DNA from: a virus
Virus record (IMG/VR): IMGVR_UViG_3300021197_000918
Span: 1 to 22,717 of that record
Direction: 5' to 3' (one strand)
DNA length: 22,717 nt
Shown: positions 13,237 to 20,537 of the stretch, one piece after another
Numbering within the stretch: position 1 is the stretch's first letter
Layout of the letters: every line of letters begins with the position of its first letter
The notes under the pieces: generated by a model
The model's input: only the letters and a program-made list of their open reading frames with translations
What the model was told of the DNA's origin: nothing
The model's database searches: none
Position numbers and translations under genes: made by a program

Positions 13237-16170
13237 TTAGTCATCAAATGAAGCGCCAGTCCTTGTAACAATAAAGTCTAGTGCAATAAACTCAATGGCA
13301 CGAGCTGGCTTGAGGTAGATCTTCGCGTATAGAATATTTCTATCAATCAGATCATCTGTGGTTGTAGTGCTGTCAAGGATGACGCGGAAGTCGGTGAGAC
13401 CAAAGCGTGCCTTAACATCAGCCAAGAAGGGGTTCACGGCAGACGTGAAGCGGTCCCAGGTTGTCTGGACATTGGGATCAAACAGAATGCCGTTGGCAAT
13501 TGTGGAGATCTCCTTCTTGATGAAAATCATTAGGCGTCGGACGTTAATGCGGTCTAGCGCGGAGCGCGTGACTTGTAGCGTCTTCTGTCCGAAGATTACG
13601 ATGCCTTCGTTAGGGAAGGTAGCAATCGGGTTAATGTTCACCGCGTAGAGGTTGTCGCGGTCCTTGGAGGTCAAGCGCATCTTCACACCAGTGACCGGAA
13701 TACCGGCACCACCGTTGGATAGCCCGCCTCGGACGAATCCTGCGGGAGCGAACCATAGCTCGCTTCTAGCCTGTGAGCTTCCGAAGGTTCCGAGAGCCGC
13801 CACTGAGGGTGGCACATCAACCAGGCGGTTGACCTCAGAATCTCGTATCGTAACCCAAGGGAAGAAGGTACAAGCGTAACTGGAGTTCAACGAACGCTGA
13901 CGCAAGGTAGTGATAGCCTGCGTAACATCGGGTCGGCGCTGGACGGCTGTCTCTTTGCCCTCCGTGCCTGCAGGCGTGTAGGCGTACTGAATGTCCACAA
14001 CTGCTAGAGCATCTGCACGATTCTCACAAGTCGTGATAAGCTTATCAGTTACAGCTGTTGTCCACACACCCGGGATTGACATGAGGTTTGTCTCAACAAA
14101 CTCTGGATCAGCAACGGTGTCAATCGCTCTACGCATCGTGTTGATACCGTAGTTGTTAAGCTCAGTAGATCCAGCTGTGCTCAAGAAGGTATTGTTGAAC
14201 GGCTCCTTCTCTGTAATGTCAAGTCCGTCAAAGCCTCCGAAGATTGGGGCGGTGAACTTGTCAAAGCCCTTCTCTAGAAGCGCACGGGCGCTATTCTTAG
14301 CCGTATAGGAGGCGCCACTCTTACGAGACCCAGAAAGATAATAGCAATTCTCCGCTGATCCCGTGATGATGAGGTCGTCCATAGAGAAGGCAAAAGAATC
14401 TGCTGTCTGAGTACCGGCGGCAAATGTCTGCGAGCTAAGAGGAGCGCACATATTGCGCACCATATCAACATAGCTTGGATCAAATTCAATGCTATCCGCC
14501 GTTTTGGTGGTCTGAATACCGAAGTATGCATTCGTGGGCGACGTTCCTCCGTCACTAGCGCTGAGACGCAGACGAATGGCTGGGAACAAGAAGGAGCCTG
14601 AGAAGTCAAGCATTGGGCTGCTTGGTCCCGTAGTACGAATAGTGTAAGTGTCGGCATCGCCCGTGGTTCCCGCAGGAGCCATTGTCTGACCACCATAAGC
14701 AAGGGTCTGCGCCTTGTCGGCAGGGTCGGGTGCCCCTAGGGGAATGTTGGGCAGGATGCGGGAGAGAGCAGGTCCCCCAGAACCGGAAGCGATGGCGAAG
14801 CCATTAGCGCGGGGTGGTCCAAAGTATCCGAAGGGGATACAAGCGGGGTCTGTACCGCCATTGGCAACGTTGTCATCCACTACCACGCGGACAAAAGCAG
14901 AGTTGTTGGGATAATCCTCGTACTCCCTCAGACGGCGCTCGGTATCACTCCACTGCACATATTTGTTACCAATCTTTCGGGCGATGTAGTCCGGATCGTT
15001 AGGGTTCAAACTACAGTTATCATAGCGCTCCACAACCTGGGGAGCGTTGTCGGTATCGGAAGCGCTTCTCAGAACAACAGAGAAGGTTCCATAGGGATTA
15101 ATATCAGGATAGGTGGGAGCAAGAATCTCCTCAATTGAGACTTTGAGGTTTCTTTGGACCCACTCGCCGTGTTCTAGAGCTACGAGCTTGAAGAGGCGAG
15201 CCACATTGGTAAGGTCGTAGCTTCCGCTAACGCCCAAGTCTTGTGATTTAAAGTAGGGGGTCTCGGCGTTCTGGAAGTTCTGACGACGATCGTCCCAGGC
15301 TGCCACGGCAGCACTTCCACTAGCTAGGGGGAGGATAAGTCCCAATGTGTTATCAGTGGTAATCTGGCGCGTAACCATCTGGTCGTAGGTTTCGCCGAGC
15401 CAGTATTGGTAGTACGCAGGAGAGCTAGAATCAACAATGGTGCTGTTAGTCTGTGAGGCGTTCGTGTTGAACACTTTACGAATATACTGCTCGCTATTGG
15501 AATTAAAATCAAAACAAATCTTTTCAGCGACATTCGTTGCGCTGCCTGTTAGAACAACAGCGGTGAACTTGCTATTCGTCCCCTGGGATTCGTAGAGGGT
15601 TCCTACTGATGCGGAAAGGTCGCCAGTGGTGCTACGAATGTTGCCACTTAGGGCAATAGAGGTTCCCTTGCGCAAGTACCACACGGCAGCCAGGGAGCCG
15701 GTAACTCCAGCTTGATACTCAGCAACAGTTCCAGAGTTAATCAGGAAGAGTCCATAAGCACCACCGTTGGTGGTTGGGAGTGAAGTAGCTCCGCCGGCAC
15801 TGGCGACCCAGCCAGCTTCACCAGCGGTTTCTGCATTAGCGTGCTGCGCGCCGAGGAGACGAACGATGGTAGCAGGGGCTTCGCCAGATGCGAGCCATGC
15901 CTTTGCAGCATAGGCGCCGTAAGTGGCGCCATCAAAGTTACCGTCGCGCCAGTTGTCACCGCCCTCTGCGCCGGGGTCGGGCGTTCCAAAAACATTGACA
16001 AACTCTTCGTATGAAGCAACCCTAACAGGGCGCAAGCCAGGACCTTTGCGAGTACGACCGAAGATGGTGGGTCCCAAAACGCGGGGATCCGCTGGTATTT
16101 GGGACTGATCAATTTCTCTCGTGAACACGCCAGGTGAAATGAACTTAAATTTTCTAACTCCACTAGCCAT
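13237..16170 (-). CDS. 18: Contractile tail sheath protein, gp18-like, enlarged
   Basis: Forms the sheath that contracts to drive the tube into the host. The N-terminus FKFISPGVFTREIDQSQIP and the nearby GPTIFGRTRKGPG, followed by ASYEEFVNVFG, are typical. The last 280 residues are the conserved sheath core: CTFFPWVTIRDSEVNRLVDV, PPSVAALG, WFAPAGFVRGG, INPIATFPNEGIVIFGQKTL, INVRRLMIFIKKEI, then a C-terminal strand ILYAKIYLKPARAIEFIALD. At 977 residues it is about 320 longer than T4 gp18 (659). The extra length lies in the middle, in Ser/Thr/Gly-rich beta-type sequence that probably forms surface domains facing outwards. AAGGAG precedes the ATG by 10 bases. A copy of an 11-base leader motif is found 63 bases upstream. 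Confidence 0.94.
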   Translation of the reverse strand: MASGVRKFKFISPGVFTREIDQSQIPADPRVLGPTIFGRTRKGPGLRPVRVASYEEFVNVFGTPDPGAEGGDNWRDGNFDGATYGAYAAKAWLASGEAPATIVRLLGAQHANAETAGEAGWVASAGGATSLPTTNGGAYGLFLINSGTVAEYQAGVTGSLAAVWYLRKGTSIALSGNIRSTTGDLSASVGTLYESQGTNSKFTAVVLTGSATNVAEKICFDFNSNSEQYIRKVFNTNASQTNSTIVDSSSPAYYQYWLGETYDQMVTRQITTDNTLGLILPLASGSAAVAAWDDRRQNFQNAETPYFKSQDLGVSGSYDLTNVARLFKLVALEHGEWVQRNLKVSIEEILAPTYPDINPYGTFSVVLRSASDTDNAPQVVERYDNCSLNPNDPDYIARKIGNKYVQWSDTERRLREYEDYPNNSAFVRVVVDDNVANGGTDPACIPFGYFGPPRANGFAIASGSGGPALSRILPNIPLGAPDPADKAQTLAYGGQTMAPAGTTGDADTYTIRTTGPSSPMLDFSGSFLFPAIRLRLSASDGGTSPTNAYFGIQTTKTADSIEFDPSYVDMVRNMCAPLSSQTFAAGTQTADSFAFSMDDLIITGSAENCYYLSGSRKSGASYTAKNSARALLEKGFDKFTAPIFGGFDGLDITEKEPFNNTFLSTAGSTELNNYGINTMRRAIDTVADPEFVETNLMSIPGVWTTAVTDKLITTCENRADALAVVDIQYAYTPAGTEGKETAVQRRPDVTQAITTLRQRSLNSSYACTFFPWVTIRDSEVNRLVDVPPSVAALGTFGSSQARSELWFAPAGFVRGGLSNGGAGIPVTGVKMRLTSKDRDNLYAVNINPIATFPNEGIVIFGQKTLQVTRSALDRINVRRLMIFIKKEISTIANGILFDPNVQTTWDRFTSAVNPFLADVKARFGLTDFRVILDSTTTTDDLIDRNILYAKIYLKPARAIEFIALDFIVTRTGASFDD

Positions 16171-16232
16171 TATTATATATCTCCTTGCTAAGCTGCTTCA
16201 GGCACCACAGTTTTATTACCTAAGACTTCTCG

Positions 16233-16243
16233 TAGTAAATAGT
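16233..16243 (-). promoter_or_regulatory. Leader element upstream of tail sheath gene
   Basis: The coding strand reads ACTATTTACTA in the 96-base gap between gp15 and sheath. The same 11 bases occur 17 bases before the histone-like gene (19361-19351), and ACTATTTA occurs before the tail tube gene (13219-13212). It may be a late promoter or processing element. No sigma70 boxes were found in this gap. Confidence 0.3.
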
Positions 16244-16266
16244 AGAATGAAAGTGCAAAGTCCGAT

Positions 16267-17154
16267 TTAGGGACGATAAAAGGCGCCCGATACGGTTGTG
16301 GGAATATCCCCAAAAATTACATGCTCTCGGGGGAGCTTAATGTCCACTGCATTTTCACGAATTGTCATCTTGGGGCGCTCTTCATTTTTGCCAGCGCCGA
16401 TGAGGTATCCCAGTATACGAATATCTATCTTTGTCTCAAAGGTACGCTCGGCATCACCCATATTTCCTACATTGTTGTTTTGTGCGAAATCCTTGGGAAG
16501 GAACCCTTCAAACTTATGCCCATCAGCATTGATGAAGAAGTTATTGATCTGCCCAGTCCTTACTAGGAATGGAGTAAGCATTTCATTTATCTGCTGGAAG
16601 TATTCTCCGCGTAGTGTTACTGAATAGGAAACGTTGACATAGGTGGGCACGGGCATCGTAAGTGTTTCATAAACTATCTTCTTATTTTTATACGGAAAGT
16701 TTATTTGCCCAACCAAGGGTCCTCCGACAGCAAAGTTGGGCTTTGTCTTAAAAGCGTCCGCATTCGCAAAATCTCCCGTCTTTGTCTGGTTAATTCTCTT
16801 AGATACGGTAACCGCACCCCCCTTGGCGTCATTCTGAGGAGGGATATGTGCCTGGTAAATTCCCTTTTGAGTAGGATCCTTTACAATAGAGGACCTTTCT
16901 ATCGTTATAAGGGGAAGTTTAAGAACTCCAAATTTATCGCGCAAATCTTTGTCCTCTTTCACCTGAAAGGCTCTTTCTGCTGAGACCCAGATGAGAGGCA
17001 CCTTATTCCAACCTCTGTTGGTGGTGGCAAAGATATCCAACTTCTCGTCTAGCCAGTTATAGAAAGCTTGATCAATGGTTTCCAAAGTAGAGGGCATGAT
17101 TTCATACTCTCTGTCTACTGGACCTCCGACCACTGTTGCGTCTCTAGCTCCCAT
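16267..17154 (-). CDS. 15: Tail sheath stabiliser / tail terminator, gp15-like
   Basis: Caps the finished tail and joins it to the neck. The 295-residue protein (T4 gp15: 272) has the gp15 order of blocks: VPLIWVSAERAFQVKED early on, then LKLPLITIERSSIVKDP, then in the second half TMPVPTYVNVSYSVTLRGEY followed by FQQINEMLTPF. In T4 gp15 the matching blocks are a 'VPITYASKE' strand, an 'ILPRI' strand and 'MIYELSIFTRYEDDMFQIVEQILPYF'. I choose ATG 17154 because GGGAG lies 6 bases before it; a TTG at 17199 would extend it 15 residues but has no such site. It overlaps the gp14-like gene by 11 bases. The position between neck and sheath genes equals T4 order. Confidence 0.82.
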   Translation of the reverse strand: MGARDATVVGGPVDREYEIMPSTLETIDQAFYNWLDEKLDIFATTNRGWNKVPLIWVSAERAFQVKEDKDLRDKFGVLKLPLITIERSSIVKDPTQKGIYQAHIPPQNDAKGGAVTVSKRINQTKTGDFANADAFKTKPNFAVGGPLVGQINFPYKNKKIVYETLTMPVPTYVNVSYSVTLRGEYFQQINEMLTPFLVRTGQINNFFINADGHKFEGFLPKDFAQNNNVGNMGDAERTFETKIDIRILGYLIGAGKNEERPKMTIRENAVDIKLPREHVIFGDIPTTVSGAFYRP

Positions 17155-17635
17155 CAAATACTCCCGGACGTGCCTTAATGCACTTAGCTGATACTTCAAT
17201 GCTATGATCCACTTGTCCGTAGATCTTTCTGGGCTCTGCCCAGCTTACAATCTCATAATACGCCCCACCATAGGAAACAAAGTCCCCAGTACGAACAAAT
17301 AGATTCTGGTCTTCTGTTAAGCGACGTTTGTGAAAATGAATGGTGATTTCCAAATTTTGGTCAACACCCATCGGTGTAGTAATCTCAGTTCCATACTGAT
17401 TCCACTCTACGAGCGCATACACACGAAGAGGGGGAAGAAATGTTTTTTCTATAGCCTCGCCATAAAGAGAGTGATAATTTGTGGTATTCTGGTCAATGGC
17501 ATAATATAAAATCTGTTGCCCCACGACACGTTCAATAAGCTCGTCGTTAACTTGCTTAATGAGGTCGCGCTCCTTCTCACCAATGAAGAGAGGTGAGGGT
17601 GGCTGCTCCGGTTGTTTCCACTTGTTATCTGCCAT
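17144..17635 (-). CDS. 14: Neck protein, gp14-like
   Basis: The 163-residue protein fits the neck (head-tail connector) family by pattern. The segment VGQQILYYAID leads into SLYGEAIEKTFLPPLRVYAL, VEWNQYGTEITTPMGV, a strand LEITIHFHKRRL, and RTGDFVSYGGAYYEIVSWAE. T4 gp14 has the same order: 'ECYYVP', '[20 protein letters not shown]', 'FSNFGMQ', 'VTLSINPNLF' and '[22 protein letters not shown]'. T4 gp14 is 256 residues, so this is a shorter form. It starts 9 bases after gp13 with AGGGG before the ATG, and overlaps gp15 at its end. The order 13-14-15 is that of T4, which supports the call. Confidence 0.78.
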   Translation of the reverse strand: MADNKWKQPEQPPSPLFIGEKERDLIKQVNDELIERVVGQQILYYAIDQNTTNYHSLYGEAIEKTFLPPLRVYALVEWNQYGTEITTPMGVDQNLEITIHFHKRRLTEDQNLFVRTGDFVSYGGAYYEIVSWAEPRKIYGQVDHSIEVSAKCIKARPGVFDGS

Positions 17636-17644
17636 TTAGTACCC

Positions 17645-18916
17645 CTAACCCTGGAAAATTGCCATTGGGACCTGCTGCTTGAGTTTATTAATGTTCTCAG
17701 CTATTCCAGCATCCTTTTCTGCTAGTGCAGAATAAGCCATCTCGTCCAGAATGGTCTTCAGTTCTTCTCGCAATGTGCTCTGTTCGTCCTTGGCTTGGGA
17801 CAAAAGCTCGGTGGCATTAAGGGTTAAGTTCTCGCCGGGGATCGGAATAGTACCAAATTTTCCACGAATTTGCCCTAATGTCTCTTTTGACAATGCTAAC
17901 GCAAACCGACGAATCCATTGCTTGCCCACTGAGTTAATATTCTTATAAGGTATATTAGTGAAGGGTATCGTGTTAAGGTTGTTTATGCCATCCACGCCGT
18001 CCTTCATATTTGCGTCTTCTGTCCAAGCATTGTCTACAACTGAGAATGTGAACCACATCTTTGTTATGTCCCCGAAAGTTGGTGTGGGGAAGATCCTTAA
18101 TCTATTGTCAAGAATTTCATAAGAGAAGTGTGACGTGCGCGTATAAATCATATCTTCAAAGTTCATTGCTTGCAACTTGTTTTGCCAAACCGGAACCAAT
18201 TCAAATGTAGAATCATCGGCATATTGCCCATAAGTCGCCAGGTTTCCTACGACGTTCAATCCTCCATAATAGCCATAGAACCTCCACATAGAGCGTGGAG
18301 TCTTATAATAAACGCGCTTGACGATAATCCTCTTTGTGCGATCTATAGAAGCGTAATCTACGCCGCCGCCCGCAGCCGAAGAGGATACAATTGCCTGGAG
18401 ATCATAGTCCTGCACGTTATCCTGAAGACTAATGGAAGCGGAATATTCACGGATGGTCCCTCCCACCCCAGCGTCAAACGCCATCGCATTGCCAACTCGT
18501 CGTGCATATTCAAATCTCACCTCGGGGTATTTAAGTTCAATACCGACGCCCCCTAGGCTAGAGGAGAGGGAGCCTGATTTAAGCTCGCCTCTGTGATCAA
18601 AAGTTCCGGTGGCGTTTCCGAGAATACTAGATAGAACATTTTTTGCCTGGTGTGTGTTGACAAGATAGGAATACTCCAGGCATGCTTCCTCATAGTTTGC
18701 ATACACGTTAGACGAGCTTAGCTCAATGTCAAGGACATCTCCTCCTAGCTTCTTATAAGTGTAGGCAACCTGGGCTGCAGCGCCCGATAGGAAGTCCACG
18801 GAGCTGGTGTACATACCCAAGGGCAGCACCGCGGCTACAGTCCCCGCAGATCCTGTGGGAGGAAGCCTTACAGCGCTTACCTGACTTTTAGGTGTTAGAA
18901 CGGGTGGTGCAACCAT
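17645..18916 (-). CDS. 13: Neck protein / head completion, gp13-like
   Basis: Closes the DNA-filled head and connects it to the tail. The 423-residue protein (T4 gp13: 309) has the family hallmark in its last quarter: NSVGKQWIRRFALALSKETL, then GQIRGKFGTIPIPGENLTLN, then a coiled helical end with EQSTLREELKTILDEM. The N-terminal 150 residues are Gly/Ser-rich with YANYEEACLEYSYLVNTHQA, similar to the start of T4-type neck proteins. GAGGAG is placed before the ATG, and the shared 13-base leader motif is 16 bases upstream. It is followed directly by gp14 and gp15 genes. Confidence 0.85.
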   Translation of the reverse strand: MVAPPVLTPKSQVSAVRLPPTGSAGTVAAVLPLGMYTSSVDFLSGAAAQVAYTYKKLGGDVLDIELSSSNVYANYEEACLEYSYLVNTHQAKNVLSSILGNATGTFDHRGELKSGSLSSSLGGVGIELKYPEVRFEYARRVGNAMAFDAGVGGTIREYSASISLQDNVQDYDLQAIVSSSAAGGGVDYASIDRTKRIIVKRVYYKTPRSMWRFYGYYGGLNVVGNLATYGQYADDSTFELVPVWQNKLQAMNFEDMIYTRTSHFSYEILDNRLRIFPTPTFGDITKMWFTFSVVDNAWTEDANMKDGVDGINNLNTIPFTNIPYKNINSVGKQWIRRFALALSKETLGQIRGKFGTIPIPGENLTLNATELLSQAKDEQSTLREELKTILDEMAYSALAEKDAGIAENINKLKQQVPMAIFQG

Positions 18917-18932
18917 GCTTAGAATTCTCCTC

Positions 18933-18945
18933 TAGATAATTAGTT
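18933..18945 (-). promoter_or_regulatory. Leader element upstream of gp13, identical to the tape measure one
   Basis: AACTAATTATCTA on the coding strand, 16 bases before the gp13 start and directly before its GAGGAG ribosome site. It is identical over 13 bases to 11485-11473. The remaining bases of the 49-base gap are A/T-rich with no sigma70 boxes. Confidence 0.35.
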
Positions 18946-18965
18946 GAGAGAACTAGAAAGCACGA

Positions 18966-19334
18966 CTAGGTTGTTGTTTTTGCCCGTGTGGTTCTTTTTC
19001 TCGTTGTCTTACCAGTAGTTGTGGTGGCACTCTTTGGCTCAGCCTTCATTTTGGTGGCTGCGTGTGCCTTCTTCTTGGGGACAGCTCTCTTCTTTGGCGC
19101 TGCTGCTACAACCTCTACGATAGGATCGGCAGTAGCTGTAATCGTGGCTGGCTCCGGTGCAACCACAACAACAGGCTCTTCCACAACTGGCTCAGGAGCA
19201 GTCATAATCACTGGCTCTGACGTGGTGCTGAATGCCTCTGTTGTCACTTCAGTGCTTTTATCAAGCCCATACTTTAGAGCGTACTTTCTGCCAAACTTCT
19301 GTGGAAACTTTCTATACCTTCTCTTTTTACCCAT
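18966..19334 (-). CDS. Histone-H1-like basic protein, probable DNA-binding
   Basis: A 122-residue protein of low complexity. The first 23 residues hold ten Lys/Arg (MGKKRRYRKFPQKFGRKYAL), and the middle is Pro/Val/Glu/Ala-rich and acidic (PEPVVEEPVVVVAPEP). The last 43 residues hold fifteen Lys/Arg in Ala, Thr and Pro (PKKRAVPKKKAHAATKMKAE, then RKRTTRAKTTT), like the tail of histone H1 or bacterial H1-like proteins. No globular domain is visible. The ATG at 19334 has GGAGG 5 bases before it; an in-frame upstream ATG would overlap the terminator and is not used. Its place between capsid and neck genes suggests a virion or DNA-condensing protein, but no function is proven. Confidence 0.8.
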   Translation of the reverse strand: MGKKRRYRKFPQKFGRKYALKYGLDKSTEVTTEAFSTTSEPVIMTAPEPVVEEPVVVVAPEPATITATADPIVEVVAAAPKKRAVPKKKAHAATKMKAEPKSATTTTGKTTRKRTTRAKTTT

Positions 19335-19350
19335 TGGGTCCTCCGTAATA

Positions 19351-19361
19351 TAGTAAATAGT
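19351..19361 (-). promoter_or_regulatory. Leader element upstream of histone-like gene
   Basis: ACTATTTACTA on the coding strand, 17 bases before the start codon, identical to 16243-16233 before the sheath gene and similar to the gp13/tape measure element. A terminator lies directly upstream, so a promoter is expected here. Confidence 0.33.
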
Positions 19362-19368
19362 TGTTTGT

Positions 19369-19394
19369 AAAAGAAAATCCCCTTCCACAAGGGG
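19369..19394 (-). terminator. Rho-independent terminator after the 57-aa gene
   Basis: Coding strand CCCCTT, loop GTGG, AAGGGG, then ATTTTCTTTT. It ends 8 bases after the 57-aa stop codon. Confidence 0.8.
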
Positions 19395-19402
19395 CAACGA
19401 GA

Positions 19403-19576
19403 CTACTCGGCTTCTGTCAATTCCTCAAGGTGATCATTGACAATCCCAGCTAACTCCGTAATGCTTTCTAACATCTGCTGCTGCACAAATGCGAGTTCTG
19501 CAACATAGGACTCTAGCTTTTCAATCCTGACCTGCATTTGCAGCCTATGAGCCAAGGGGGGTATTTGGTTTTCCAT
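19403..19576 (-). CDS. 57-aa coiled-coil protein, unknown function
   Basis: A small gene with all the signs of a real one: an extended -10 promoter upstream, GAGGAG 6 bases before ATG 19576, and a terminator right after the stop. The protein starts MENQIPPLAHRLQMQVRIEK and runs on as a single amphipathic helix with Leu, Val, Ile and Met in heptad-like positions and many Gln/Glu, ending HLEELTEAE. It has no cysteine, membrane segment or known motif. It resembles the short helical proteins that phages make next to capsid genes, perhaps an assembly helper or scaffold partner. I cannot name a family. Confidence 0.75.
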   Translation of the reverse strand: MENQIPPLAHRLQMQVRIEKLESYVAELAFVQQQMLESITELAGIVNDHLEELTEAE

Positions 19577-19613
19577 ATTATCTCCTCATGTTTAATTTTA
19601 AAGTATTGGGTTC

Positions 19614-19622
19614 ATTATATCA
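19614..19622 (-). promoter_or_regulatory. Extended -10 promoter for the 57-aa gene
   Basis: The coding strand has TGATATAAT, a perfect extended -10 (TGn plus TATAAT), with no good -35 box (best TTTAAC). The same nine bases occur in the gp32 promoter. It lies between the terminator at 19653-19684 and the 57-aa gene, about 38 bases before the start codon. Confidence 0.6.
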
Positions 19623-19652
19623 CAATATAGCCAAGGTTAAATTAGTTTCTAA

Positions 19653-19684
19653 CAAAAAACCCCCCAACCGGATGGAAGGGGGGC
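19653..19684 (-). terminator. Rho-independent terminator after the 210-aa gene
   Basis: Coding strand: CCCCCC, a 12-base loop TTCCATCCGGTT, GGGGGG, then TTTTTTG. It lies about 40 bases after the stop of the 210-aa gene. Confidence 0.85.
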
Positions 19685-19722
19685 TTTAAGATTGTTATAT
19701 TAATAACAGTTAATTATTAATA

Positions 19723-20355
19723 TTATCCAGCGGCGAATACGGTCGTATTTGTTGCAACGGATCCGTTACCCTGGTTCAAAACGACTGCCTCTACAGCCCA
19801 GCCATTTTGGGCGCCGGTCATGTTCACAAACCTGACGATTGTGCCCTTGCCGCCGTCGCCGTTGGTCTTGCCCGTAATCTTAACGATATCGTCGTTAGTC
19901 GTGGAGACGTCTGCGAAAGAAGCGTTCGCGCCTCCGACGCGGACGATTGAAGAGCCAAGCGTAAAGTTGTCATCGCCACTGTGTAGCGTGTATGAGTGAA
20001 GATTGCCATCAGCGATGGCATCTATGTAAAGCACCGTAATGTGGTCGCCAATGGAACCATCTACGCACTTCGGAAGCGTATACGCCTTAGCGGCTGTCTC
20101 AGCGTTCGTAAAGAACGTGTTGACTGCCAACTCGCCCGCTGCAATTGCCGTGGGCGCTCCGTTTGATGTAGCCGGCTGGCGCATGAAGCTGGACGCTGCG
20201 AAGCTTCCCTGAAGCTTAGTTCCGCCAGTAACTGTAACATTCTGCGATGTGTTGATGATAACGTCTGTAAGCGTGGCTCCGTTAAGATCCAAGCTTCTCT
20301 TCAAATTCTCAATTAATGCTTGCGTCCTCGCAAGACCTACTCTTTTATTTCCCAT
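19723..20355 (-). CDS. Probable virion protein (decoration or fibre-like), 210 aa
   Basis: The N-terminus MGNKRVGLARTQALIENLKR is a basic helix. The rest is Gly/Thr/Asn/Val-rich beta sequence (VIINTSQNVTVTGGTKLQGS, IVRFVNMTGAQNGWAVEAVV). This is typical of capsid-associated or fibre-type phage proteins, and it contains no cysteine except Cys in 'LPKCVDG'. I do not recognise a named family. It follows the major capsid gene, has its own structured leader and terminator, and so is expressed as a single unit. This fits an abundant structural protein such as a decoration protein. I choose ATG 20355, where GGAGG lies 10 bases before; an in-frame start at 20409 would lie within the leader hairpins. 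Confidence 0.78.
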   Translation of the reverse strand: MGNKRVGLARTQALIENLKRSLDLNGATLTDVIINTSQNVTVTGGTKLQGSFAASSFMRQPATSNGAPTAIAAGELAVNTFFTNAETAAKAYTLPKCVDGSIGDHITVLYIDAIADGNLHSYTLHSGDDNFTLGSSIVRVGGANASFADVSTTNDDIVKITGKTNGDGGKGTIVRFVNMTGAQNGWAVEAVVLNQGNGSVATNTTVFAAG

Positions 20356-20372
20356 AGTTAAAAACCCTCCCT

Positions 20373-20442
20373 TGGCTTTCCGCCATTTATAATCATGTCC
20401 ACACCCCACTTTGGTGAGGTGGGGATGGGTCGCTGCCCATCC
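20373..20442 (-). promoter_or_regulatory. Leader with three tandem hairpins before the 210-aa gene
   Basis: The coding strand has, in order: GGATGGG-CAGCGA-CCCATCC (20442-20423, perfect 7-base stem); CCCCAC-ctcaccaaa-GTGGGG (20424-20404, 6-base stem, sharing two bases with the first so the two compete); and TGGC-GGAAA-GCCA (20385-20373). None is followed by a T run, so they are not terminators. They lie just upstream of the ribosome site and may stabilise the mRNA or control translation. Confidence 0.4.
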
Positions 20443-20479
20443 AGTAACTAGGTACTCATAAGTAGCTCCCCCAAAGACA

Positions 20480-20513
20480 AAACCCTCGGCTCTCCGAAAA
20501 GAACCGAGGGTTT
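20480..20513 (-). terminator. Terminator after the major capsid gene, possibly bidirectional
   Basis: AAACCCTCGG and CCGAGGGTTT form a perfect 10-base stem around a 14-base loop. On the minus strand the stem is followed by TGTCTTT after its own TTT, a modest T tract. On the plus strand GACTATTTTTT follows. It lies 25 bases after the capsid gene stop codon. Confidence 0.75.
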
Positions 20514-20537
20514 GACTATTTTTTAACTAATCAGCGA

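Noticed and set aside
14274-14702. A 142-codon minus-strand frame inside the sheath gene
   Set aside because: Different frame of a well-supported gene, low-complexity translation, no start signal.
15741-16163. A 140-codon minus-strand frame at the start of the sheath gene
   Set aside because: Shadow frame of the sheath N-terminus, which has clear sheath motifs in the other frame.
18988-19353. A 121-codon plus-strand hydrophobic frame resembling a membrane protein
   Set aside because: It is the antisense of the Lys/Ala/Thr/Val-rich histone-like gene; reverse complements of such codons read as Phe, Val, Gly and Leu. No ribosome site.
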